Assembly: GCA_013399875.1 (NCBI GenBank)
Contig: VXAZ01000475.1
Coordinates: forward strand, 680,497 to 744,496
Length of the DNA: 64,000 nt
Reading direction: 5' to 3'
From: Gymnorhina tibicen
Taxonomy: Eukaryota; Chordata; Aves; Passeriformes; Artamidae
Part shown: piece by piece, positions 26,142 to 37,206 of the stretch
Layout of the letters: each line of letters begins with the position of its first letter
Position numbering within the stretch: position 1 is the first letter of the stretch
Notes under the pieces: generated by a model
Databases searched by the model: none
Told to the model about the DNA's origin: nothing
The model's input: the letters and a program-made list of their open reading frames with translations, nothing else
Made by a program: the position numbers and the translations under genes

Positions 26142-29100
26142 TCTCCTGAGTCCAGCAGTCCCTGAAGAATGTGATTCATTAACTGAACTGCTTTTGCTGA
26201 CTGTATTTTTCCAGTGCCTCATAACCTACATGAAATTATAATATTTTTCCCATTCTCACTATATGCCTGTCAGATACTTACTCCACTTATTCTCCTAGCT
26301 AGCCTCATAGGAGTTGTGTAAATGGCATTATCAAAATTGCATCTCCCTGATTCATTATTTCCAATTTTATAAAATAGCTGAGTTAGTAAAGACACTATCA
26401 AAGGGGTTTTTAAATAAACATGCTTAATCTTCTGGAGATTAAAAGAGATAGTAGGGGTGACATATAATGATTATTTTACCCCAAAGCCATCAGAAATACA
26501 ACGTAAAAGAAAAACACATCAAACAAATAGGCACAATAGAGAGCATTTCAATGAGAAGATAATCACGCTTCAGGATTTGCTTCAACTCAGTGGCCTAAAT
26601 ATTGTCCTATATGTATAATAAAATGAAAGAGGAATACTAAAAACCTCCAGATTTATACTCACAGTCTGCTTAAAAAAAATGAACTGCAACTAATATCTAT
26701 ACTCAATTATTTTCAAATTAATTCCTAGGAGTTAAATCTGTCCAACAGGCAAAAATAAAAATAATTTAGGAAGCTAGAAACTAAAAAGTAAGGTGATCAA
26801 TTTCTGGCATGATGCAAATTTTGATTGATAAGAGTAAAATGATTAGGTGCTGCATCTCTAACCAGATATCAAGAAAATTACACTGACTGTCTGATTATCT
26901 TAATATTTTTCACAGAAAATGATGATATGCAGAAGAAACACATGGCCTGCCGGTGTAGAAACTCATGGAAGGCAGTGTATATCCAACTTTGTAGAAAAGG
27001 AGTTCATTTAATAAATCACAAATCCTTCTGCTATTCATCCTGACTGCAAAGGGATGGCTGATGCAGAATAATGCCCAATTTTCACACCGCGCTGGACTAT
27101 TAGATATAGAGATGCTATTAGGTTCTGTCCAGATCCTCTGTTGGTGTAACTGGCATAAATCAACTGAAGTTAATTGAGCTATGCAGATTTACCCAGGTAG
27201 CTGGGAGAAAATCACATATTCATTTACAGCATGCCTGAGAAGCCTGGAGAAGGGTATTTTAAGGCATACCATGTTCTTTGAAGTTAGGGACCTGATTAAC
27301 TCTTTCCAGCAGATGCAGCCTCTTTGTGACTAATGGCTTTTCCACAGACTACATATGTGGACTCATATTCCACAGGGCCAAAGCTTCCTGCCAGATTTGC
27401 ACTGAGACAAGATCTCATTTCTACTGTGTAATGATTCCGTTAATTAAGTTTTCACACATTTCAGTCATGTGCACTGTGACATTTCATCTGTCCCCAAATC
27501 ATTCTATGAGTACAAAGAGACAAAGTAGGAAAAAAAATTTCAGAAATGGTACCTGTCTATATAATTACAGTAAAAATTGTGGGTCATAGCTCTTGCCAGT
27601 TTATTGCCAATATTGCCACCTGACTAGCACATAGTCTTAGTAAGACCCAATGTTTTCTAAACAGCTGACGCCAGTGGCCCAAAAGAGCCATGGATTACTC
27701 AGAGTGTTTGGGAATAAAAGGGTTTTTTCTATCCCTCTGAAAGAATGGGCTGAAATCCACTCCCTTCCTCCACCCTCCCTCCCCAAGCACTTTGCTTTAA
27801 TACATTTTTCTAAGACAGCTTCAAGCACTGCAATTTCAAATCCACCCCTCTAATAATGTTTGCTTAGCTGGTGTTACAATAAAAACCTCACCTCAGGTAA
27901 GGAGCCCCACCACAGCTCTCTTATCAGTCACCACCTATGAACAGTACATGCTGTGTTCACATCAGCATCAGGAGGTAAGTTAAGTAGTTACCTCCCTTTT
28001 GCTTGAAGCTACAGACCATAGATTTTTACTCTGTTTGACTTCTTTCAGCCCAGGCTGTATGACAAATGCATTACACATCAAGCAGTGGGCAGGCTCACAG
28101 CTGCTGCTGGAAAAGCAGTGGTTACTGAGACCGTTGCAAGCTGGTCCAGTGCTCAGGACTGTTTAACAGCTGAGAACATCAAGATCCATCACTGCTGGGC
28201 TTCAAGAGTTTCTGCTGTCATCATGCACAATATTGACACTGAGTGAGTGTTGGATCAGAGCCCCAAATATTCAGAATTCCCAGTGTATATTTAGGCTTAA
28301 ATACAGGGAGGACACAGGAATATTACTTGGTATAGTTCAAAATAAATATCAAAATTTAATTTTCCTGTTGTTCTGTACCTGCACAGTACCACTAGTACTT
28401 CTCAGAAGTAGCAAAATACATCAGATTCCTGCTGGCATGAAAAAAAAAGAAAAAGAAGCCAAAAAGAATACCAGTTGTTCGATATTCAAACACAACAGTC
28501 AGATATTTGCATTGACATGAATGAGCAAGGTTTCTCAGTCATTTCAATGGGAGCTTGGATGAAAGAAACAGATCTAAAGGTTTATTCTACTGACTTTTTT
28601 TAAGACTGCCTGCAAGGTACTTTTCTGCCTTTTATTTTTTTTAACTTATCAATATGTATTTCGGAGTTTCTTACTTTTATGTTTTACACATCTTTTCTAA
28701 AAGGGAGCACATCACTTTCTAAGGATGCAACTTAGAGATACAGTGGTACAAAAAGGCGGCCACAGACTGGGAGGAAAGCTTTTGAAAGCCCGAAAGCCCA
28801 CGGGAAGTGACAGGGATGGAAAGCGGATCTTTCCAGAGCAAGTCAGTCCCTGGTACCTTCCCATTATACTCAGCTGGTATATATTTTAGCCTTTCACAGG
28901 TGCCAGGTAGTGCTCTGGACTAGGATAGATCAGGGCTGAGAACAAGCCCAACATTTTGTAGTATTAGTCATTCATCGAAATGAGAGCTCCGAGGTCTGTT
29001 TTTCCCTTCAGAAAGCACTTGAGTTCATTTATCCCACCTTTTAATCAGGCACCACTTCTCTTTTGACTAAAGCTTAACCTAAGGGAAAATCTGAGTACAA

Positions 29101-30754
29101 GCTGAGGAAAAGAATCCTACCTGACTTTTTGTCAAAAGAGAGTGGTTTGTTCTTAATTTCAAGCATGAGGCATTTCGATCTCAATAATATTGTGCTATAA
29201 CCTCCTCTCAAATTAGGACATTAAGAATTCTTCCACTTTTGTTTCTGCAGGTCTTCAGCAGGTGGTTCTGGTTTGAAGTATGATTAGCAATCTGTACAAA
29301 ACCAGGGAGCTAAGAATAAAAGAGGCAATTAGGGTTACATTCAGGTGAGCACACCGCTCTAAAATAGTAAGGCTTCCGATAATTATACAGTTCAAGGATA
29401 ATACATACCAGTGTCTCCCTTGAGAATCTTCAGTTCATCTCCTGGTCTTTATTGCTACTTAATCCTTGAATCCTTTTGTAGGTTAATACAATTAACGATA
29501 GGGATAAACTTGTGGTAGTGTATAGCCAATTAGATTTATAGAGCTTACTTCTCTTTGCTATGACCATCAGGGACCTGAGGAAACCCTCTTAAACCTGTCT
29601 TAATTCCAGCATTAGTCAATGACATGCACACTCAAACACCTTGTTTTAACCATGCTGAGGGTACCAAAGAGACAAAATCAGTTTTGTTCAGTATTTCTTC
29701 AAAAGACTACTACAGAACCAAAAATTTGCCACCCCTGAACACTTGCTGTCTGCTTATTGCACTGTGACTATCCAAAATGAATAGTCAGCATGTCCTTAAA
29801 GACATACACTAATCTTACAAAAACTCAGCTTTAGATATAAACCCAAAAATTAATACATGAAAATAACATTTTCCTCACAGGAATGTACAGAGAGAAAGGT
29901 TCTGAAGGGTGAAACTGTATTTCGTGTGACATCAGTTTATTTTCTCTTCGCTTCTCACCCTAATTTTACCAGCCTGCTGCTGTTTCTAGCTTTTTCAGGT
30001 CTTTCCAGCTGGATGTGAATCAAAACTCAAGGGTGCTTCTCTCACTGCCTCTGTTTCTTTCCTTGTATGTTCATTAGCTTTCTGAGCTTCATATTACACT
30101 CATCATAGTTAAATACACAATTTAGATTTTCCTTTTAATCATCCAAAAATTTATATTGAAATAAAATTTTAAAAAATTAAACCAGCAAAATGAGACCAGC
30201 TATTCTTAGAAAAAGAATTGGTTATGCAATACAAATACTGAAAACTGAGAAACAAGAAAGCAATTTTTAAAGGGCTTTTTATTAAATCTATATCCCCACT
30301 GTCCTCTGTCGCTGTGTCCCCATGCCTTCTTTGCTTCCTTTCTCTATTTTCAAAAACATCTGCAGTGCTGTGAAGGACTTAAGAGGTAAAAATTTTCATC
30401 TGTGTGGTTATACATTCAAAATGTGTGACTACAGAGTGGAAGCCTGAAATGAAAGGGCTTATTAATAACATTTTTTATTCATACAGCAGTAAGAAAAAGC
30501 TTCATTTGTTCATCCCTTGATCGTCTTTTTCTTTTCAATTACCTCTTCTAAAAGAAAGTTTAATATCATTTCTGGATTCCAGCAGGTCTCCAGTTAAAAA
30601 GAAAACAAGACAAAACACTTTCAACTTCAGGTAGGTTTTCCTCTGACTTTTTCCCCATTATGTTATCTATTTGTTAATGAGGCAGCGGGTATGCACTAAC
30701 TTGGATTGAGAAAAGCTAATTTTTGTGTGGGCCAATAAAACTTATGTCTCCTAG
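26142..30754. other. Unique non-coding sequence
   Basis: AT-rich single-copy sequence. A plus-strand segment at 27,928-27,974 (47 bp) is framed by a good acceptor (agctctcttatcag) and a consensus donor (CAGGAG/gtaagt), and is open in two frames. Without expression data it is no more than a candidate non-coding or coding exon. No repeat family is recognised. Confidence 0.5.
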
Positions 30755-31040
30755 ATGTTGTGCCGATCCCCCACCCTGGGCTGCCTAATACCACGAGCTC
30801 CTCCCAGTCTAAGACATCCGAGGGACCTTGCACCTGGGCTCACTGAGCAGGGCAAGCTGCCCCTGCTGGGGCTCTCCTGCAGCCCTACCCTTAAGTGTGC
30901 CCCACTGCAGAGCTTGCCCGAGCTGTGGGGTGGTGCCACTGCTGCCCTCGCCACACTGCTCCAGTGAGGGTGGTGCAGCAGGAGGGCACACAGGAGCTCA
31001 GTGTGAGGCTGTGGGGCAGGCTTGATCCTGCGCTAGGGCA
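30755..31040. other. Isolated GC-rich patch of unknown origin
   Basis: Markedly richer in G and C than its flanks, with runs such as ctgcccctgctggggctctc. It has several overlapping open frames on both strands, which GC-rich DNA gives for free because stops are AT-rich. CpG dinucleotides are present but sparse, so it does not look like a classical CpG-island promoter. It could be a decayed retrotransposed gene fragment, an unknown repeat or a regulatory element. Confidence 0.5.
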
Positions 31041-32069
31041 TCCTTTTCACCATTCTCTGTTGTGCTGCTCCTCCCATGGTTTATACTCATTAAGTCCACA
31101 GCACTGTTCCGTGTTTTGTTCTCCAAAACCCCAGCATGTTCCCACAATATTGACTGCAACCCTTTTTCTTCTGAGATGGGGCACAGCACCCCAGATTTTG
31201 TGAGGCTGTCACAATGAAATGAGGGTTAAGCTGAGACAAGCCTTATCTGAAATAGGAACGCAAAGTCCTACCAGAATCTAGGAGAAGAGCAATAAAGAAA
31301 AGAACGCATTCCACCTACACAAGTCTTCTTTCCAGTCACTCTGTGTGAGGGACTGCCCTATAAAAATGGTTCAGAAGACTTAAAAAATCTTGCAGTGATG
31401 CAGGTCATGCACTTCAGGATCCATTGAAAATGTATGGTGCTCCAAAATCTAAAATAAATGGATACCAAATCTTTCCATGATTCTTAGGCCCAGGCTGGTG
31501 TCAGAAAGCAGATGAGTAGGAAAAGAGGAACGCCTCCAGACAGTTTTTATAGATGATAAATGATTCTTGAGCCATCATTTCAAACCAAACATGCAGCCCA
31601 GGGCAGAACATTCTGGCTATTCAAAGAAAGGCTTTTCCTTTTACTGTAACATTGGAGCAGATCACCAACATTAATTAATTTATCTTTGCAGTATTTCTTG
31701 TCTTGCTCTAGCATTTATATGAAACTGACACTAATACCAGTTTACACATGTATTACAGGAAATCATCTGTATTTCAGCTTGGGGACAGTGTTTCTGGTAG
31801 TTGGCTTTGCTGAGTGCTAATTAACACTAGCATAAAACACTTCTTAAAAAAAAGTTGAGTAACACGGTATTTGACTGATATAAGAGTAAATGGCGCTATT
31901 CTTTCAAATCATGATTATTGGTAAATCAATTGTCAAACAGAAGCTTCTTAAATGTACTTCCAGGAAAGCAAACATAAAAGAGAGAAAAATAGGCAACTAC
32001 AAACTGTAAAACCAGCAATCATTCAGGTGGTGCTGTAAACTCTTCAAAGACAACTTAAAGACAACTTAC
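31041..32069. other. Unique non-coding sequence
   Basis: No gene or repeat family is seen. It ends in an 11 bp direct duplication (aaagacaactt twice, 32,046-32,067) next to the donor of the exon candidate. Confidence 0.6.
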
Positions 32070-32156
32070 CTTTTCCTTGTTAAAGAGCTGTAAATGATCT
32101 CCTGGGATTCTGGATCCTTGCTGAAATTATTCAAGACATCTTTGAGAACCTCTGCA
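32070..32156 (-). other. Candidate protein-coding exon (87 bp), gene unknown
   Basis: Read on the minus strand, a pyrimidine-led acceptor (ttatttttctag) is followed by 87 bp ending in AAAAG and a consensus donor (gtaagttg). The length is a multiple of three. With one base completing a codon at the 5' end, the segment is open throughout and encodes 28 residues starting AEVLKDVLNN and ending EIIYSSLTRK, a charged, helix-prone, low-complexity-free peptide. Other frames contain stops. A possible upstream 24 bp mini-exon (32,379-32,356) has a long pyrimidine tract and a compatible phase (LITKISG, then a split serine), but the 199 bp intron would be short for this setting. I do not recognise the protein. 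Splice-bounded open segments below 100 bp are common by chance, so confidence is limited. Confidence 0.3.
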
Positions 32157-32379
32157 CTAGAAAAATAAATGTTTTTTTTCTCTGCAAAATATATTGTTTC
32201 CTGGTTCCTACATGTCACATGAAAGAACATTCCATTTAGAGATGAACCATATGCAGTTGGATGTTTTCAGTACATCTCAATATCTTGCTGCTCTTAATCC
32301 AAAACATAACTGTACACTTGTCTGGCTTGCCAATGTTGCGCTTTCTCACCTCCCAGAAATCTTGGTGATCAGTCTTGAA

Positions 32380-33282
32380 AATGTCCGGAGGGACAAATAA
32401 CGGGACAGGAAAAGAAGCATAAAACCAGCTGATTTGTGATGGGTTATTTTGTTTTGTCTCTGATTATGCTTTGTTGAGTTGTTAAAGGGTCTGCTATGGG
32501 AGAGCTTTCGATAACTACCAGCTTTACAGAGACAGTCCAGTTTTTCTTAACTATGGACTTTTGCAGTAGAGTTTGTTCCCTGAAGCAGGGAAATGAGTGA
32601 TTAAGCAGCTATTTTCATGGCTCTGTAATTTTATCTCACCTTTTCTTCCTGTGATTTTTCTTAAGACAGGTATTTTAACAAGTGAGCCACCTCCTCCTTG
32701 CAACTCAGAGAGATGTTATTTTTTAACAAAGCCAGCTGATTGCTGCTGGCCTCCTATTTAGCGGCTATTTCAAGTATTTATCCCAGCATATAACATCATC
32801 TGTAAAGAAAGATGTAGCTGCACACTGAGCAGGTCTGTGTCATTGCCTACTCTCTCTGCAGTTTTGTTTAATACTCCCTTCCTCTTGAGTCTGGTGTGCT
32901 TAGGAAGGCCAGATTCAACCTTTAGTTCTAGCAGAGATCTGACATGTCCAGCATAACAAAGAATATCCTTCTTGTCATCAAGCCATGGGCTAGGCTGGGC
33001 CATACCACCTTCTGCTTGTCCTTTTGCATACAGACAAGGAGGACAAACACAAGGACGACAATACCACAGAAGGGAATGGCACAATCCCTTTGCCTTAGTT
33101 GCTCATTTCCAAACTTTCCCATGTGTTAGGACAAGTGCTTATCCTTCCACATAAAGACATGGATCACTGAAATAATCTGGTTAAAAACTTACATGCTATA
33201 AAATGAATAAAACTGGTTTTAAACTGGATAGATTTTCAACCAGGCTATTGTTAATGAGCACTTGTTAAATAGAGTATTTGCT
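32380..33282. other. Unique non-coding sequence left of the LTR
   Basis: No gene or repeat is supported. The last bases (ttgct, 33,278-33,282) may be one copy of the LTR target-site duplication. Confidence 0.55.
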
Positions 33283-34366
33283 TGTGGTGGGTTGACCCTG
33301 TCAAGACAACAGGTGCCCACCAAAACCACTCTATCAATTCCCACCTCAGCTGGACAAGAGGAGAGAAAATATACCAAAAAACGTTTTTGGGTCAAGATAA
33401 GGAGAGAGATCACTCACCAGTTACTGTCACGGGCAAAACAAACTTGGGGAAAAAAATTACTTTACCTATTACCAATCAAATTAGAATGGGATAAGGAGAA
33501 ATAAATCTGAAAACACCTTCCCCCTGCCCCTCACTTCTTGCCAACCTTAATTTTACTCCTGACTGGGGAATGGGGTCTGTGGTCTGTTCATCACAAGTTG
33601 CCTTTGCCACTCCTTCCTCCTCAGGGAGAGGACTCCTCACACTCTTGCCCTGCTCCAGAATGGGATCCCTCTCACAGAAGACAATCTTCCACAAACTTCT
33701 CCAAAGTGAGTCCTTGCCACAGTTCTTTATGATCTGCTCAAGCATGGGACTCTTCCATGGGGTACAGTCCTTCAGGAACAGGCTGCTCCAGTGTGGGTCC
33801 CCGATGGGTTTGCAAGACCTGCCAGCAAACTTGCTCCAGCAAGAGCTCCTCTCTCCACAGATCCACAGGTTCTGCCAGGAGCCTGCTCCAGTGCAGGCTT
33901 CTCACAGCCTCCTTTGGGCATCCATCTGATTCAGCATGTGGTTCTCCAGAGGCTGCAGATGGATGTCTACTCCCCTTGGAACTCCATGGGTGCAGAGGGA
34001 CGTCCTGCTTCACCATGGTCTGCACCATGGGCTGCAGGGGGAATCTCTGCTCCAGCACCTGAAGGAAGCCCTCTCCATTCTTCTTCGCTGAGCTTTGTGC
34101 CTGCAGTGTTGGTTCTCACATAGTCTCACTCCTTTCTTCTTTGGCTGCAGTTGCTGTTTTGCAGGTTTTTTTACCCCCTTCTTAAGTTCTTTACCAATGA
34201 GACACTGCCACCGTGACTGACAGGCTCGGCCTTGGCCACTGGGAAGTCTGTCTTGAAGCCAGCTGGAACTGGCTCTGTCAGAAACAGGAAGCTTCAAGCA
34301 TCTTCTGTCAGAAGTCACCCCTGGCACCCCTGCTACTAAAAATTTGCCACACCAACCAAATGTACA
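33283..34366 (-). mobile_element. Solo LTR of an avian endogenous retrovirus, with internal tandem repeats
   Basis: The plus-strand left edge TGTGGTGGGTTGACCC is, on the minus strand, the 3' end ...GGGTCAACCCACCACA. The minus-strand start is TGTACATTTGG, giving TGT...ACA ends and about 1.08 kb. Sense is taken as minus because the minus-strand last 140 bp parallels the U5 end of the plus-strand LTR at 63 kb. The middle, about 33,650-34,060, contains degenerate units with a tgctcca(g) core at 33,651, 33,698, 33,735, 33,784, 33,832 and 33,884, spaced about 37-52 bp. The flanks ttgct and ttggt (34,367-34,371) could be a 5 bp target duplication with one change. No internal viral genes are present. 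I recognise the type as common in songbird genomes but cannot name the subfamily. Short open frames inside are by-products. Confidence 0.87.
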
Positions 34367-37166
34367 TTGGTGCATACCTAACTTCTATGCTTAAAGCTAC
34401 TTTTTAATTTGGTAAGAAGCTTACTTGAATACTATTTATACAAGATCTGTTCCTGTGGTTAAGTGTCAGAAGGAATGAAAACTAAACCTTGTGAGTAAAG
34501 ATTCCTTCAAGAATCCAGTCAGAGCATGATAATATCACCAAAAAATTCCAGCACCTACTTGTTTCCTAACACTGTGTGTCACTGGAGTTCAGTGTTCACT
34601 TTGCTATGTAGAAACAGAAATAAATGACACTGAAACATCAAATTACTTGCTTTGCAGTCAACAATCCATCTGCAAGATGTATTGGATTACTCACTAGATG
34701 GCCACCATTTCCAAAAGACTTTGCTTTCTAAATTACATTCAATTAATTGCAATTATTCTAATTTGAACCTAAGACCCCTCTCTTTGAGACATTATCCACT
34801 AAATGAAAAGAAGTTTTGACACTAATCTCAATGCACTTTTTTTTTAATACAGGACTTCTGCATAATTCAAGCAAGAGTGCATCATTATACTAATCTCAGA
34901 CATGTTGTACTATTCTCAGACACACAAATCTGAATCCACATTGAATGAGCAGGTAAGATTAGTGTGTCTCATTACCACACACAAACCCTTCTGCAACTGT
35001 GTTTTACACTTGGGCAGTTAAAGTGGCAACCTTTTTGAAAGGGAGAGAAAACAGTTTAAATACCAATCAAAGCATTTGACGTAATTAATGTAGTTTGAAC
35101 ATCTTGGCACGATCATCAAAAATGGAATTAGTTGCTGAGTGATAGCACAAATGTGGTACTCTAAAGGATTCCACATTTCTGGAGCTTATCTCACACTCCA
35201 CTGAAATTCCTTAATGTATCTATAGTGAATGCTGTGATTTTAGAGAAACTAAAATTAAAATTTTGCATGCCTATTTACATGCAGATTATTGCAAAGAAAT
35301 TGAATTACCAGTTCTTCCAAGAAATTAATTTCGGCCAGGCATTCTTGAGCAAGTTAAATAACTATATCTGTGGTGTGTTCAATACAAAACCAAATGAGTT
35401 TTATATCAGAGATTTTCCAGAAAACTCAGATTATTAACTTAAATCCCAGGGTAAAGGGATTAAGATTTAATTCCATGGAAAGGATTAAGAACCTGTAATA
35501 GACCTTGGTGGTTAGAAATTAGGCACGACAGTATTTACATTTCAAATGCCAGATTCTCACAATCTGTCTGGACTTTGTAGGGGGGCACTAGAAAATAGCA
35601 ACAAACTAAAAACATGGGATCTTCTCTTGCTGTGGCACTATGCACCAGCAGCGAAGAGGGACATTCTGCTTGGAACCTGTTCCTGAAGCACAGCCTGTCG
35701 TTTGCTTTCTCAGAATTCACTGATGTCTCTGTGTTTCCTGTTAATGACTGGCAAAAGGAAAAATATGCTCAGGTAACAGTGGTGGTGATGACAATGGCAT
35801 ATATTATTCACTTTGCATTTAACACAAAATACAGAAACATCCTATAGAGTAAGCACTGGTGTCCGCTTTCACTGTTGTCCCCCTTTTCCCACCTCTAGCA
35901 TTACATCCCTCTTTTTCCATGCCTTTCTTTCCATCTCTCTTTGACTCTCAGTAAATTTTCTGGATTTCTCCTTTCTGCAGTAAAATAACTTTTCAGTACA
36001 CAGAAAGTACCTCTTACTCCCACGTGGTATTTAGGACACCTTCCTTGAAAGTGGCTAATGTAGTTTTTAATATCCTGTGATCCAGGAGTGAGGCACAGGC
36101 AATTCCCAGTTCTATCCATGAGATGTTGCCTTCTCACCATTGAAATGAAGCTGTAGCTTTTGTTTTGGGTAAGCCCAACACTTCTGGTGCACCATAAATG
36201 AATTACGAGAATCTCTATTGGTCAGAACCACTGAGAATGCTGAGATGAAGCTTGGAGTTTCCCTCATAGCTATTCCTATTTTCCTTCTACCTCTGAGACA
36301 TGTTTACATCCCAGGGATTACACAAAGCTGCTGTCTTTTGAAAAGCCACCAGTTCATTAATCGTTTCTAATTAACACTGTGGAGGACCCAAACTCATTTC
36401 TAAGGATGGGGAACACATCGCCGAAGGAAATGAGACAGCTTTTTTTTTTCCCCTGAGCTGTTTACAAACAAATCACAGTAAAAATGAAGCAGTATTGCAC
36501 ACTTTCACCTCAGAGTGGATGGAGACATGGATAGATGAAACAGCTTGAGTACACTCACACAGGAAGTACAAGAAAAAACTGGAAAATTCAGCCAGTGTTG
36601 AAGCCCCTGCCTTGGCCCCTACCCTTGTCTCATCTGTTGGACTGACCTCTTCTGAACCAAAGAAAAATTTTCTAATGCTGAGTCAAAGAGTGTAAAAACC
36701 AACCTAGGCATAGAGAGATCCTGCTTTCTAGAATCCATTCCCAGTTTCAGGCGTAGTTGTGGTGCTGAAAGATCCACTACAGCCTAGGATTCAAATTCTA
36801 GTCTCTCCCTACTTCAGGAGTAGGAAAGTTAGTCCAGACTGGATTTCACCTGGCTAAGATGACCCAGTCAGGGTGGCTGGTGGTCTGAGGGGGAGTGATG
36901 TACTCAGTTCTGCCCGTGCTCTGTCCCACCCACTGTGTGCACCTGAGAAATGACACCCAATAGTGGCCCTGTAAGTCATCTCTCTTTGCACTGGCACTTA
37001 CCACATTAGGCAGGAAGGCACTGGAAATGTTGCTCACCACACGACACCCTTTCCCTTCCTTTGCTTGTGCTTCACTTTTCCCATTTCTTTGGAGCATAGA
37101 AGAATCCCTCAGATTGATGCTGACATATATGAAATTATATAAGCTTTGTAATCTGTAACAAGGAGA

Positions 37167-37206
37167 TACATATATATATAGATAGATATATACATGTATA
37201 TATATT
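37167..37206. repeat. TA/GATA simple repeat
   Basis: Alternating TA with a short GATA interruption and an ACATGTATATATA end. It is a short, imperfect microsatellite. Confidence 0.9.

Noticed and set aside
33738..34123. Overlapping open frames on both strands (over 100 codons)
   Set aside because: They lie inside the solo LTR and follow its tandem units.
37035..37081. Minus-strand start MGKVKHKQRK before a gtgag donor
   Set aside because: Basic residues here come from A-rich DNA; no downstream exon or known protein fits.
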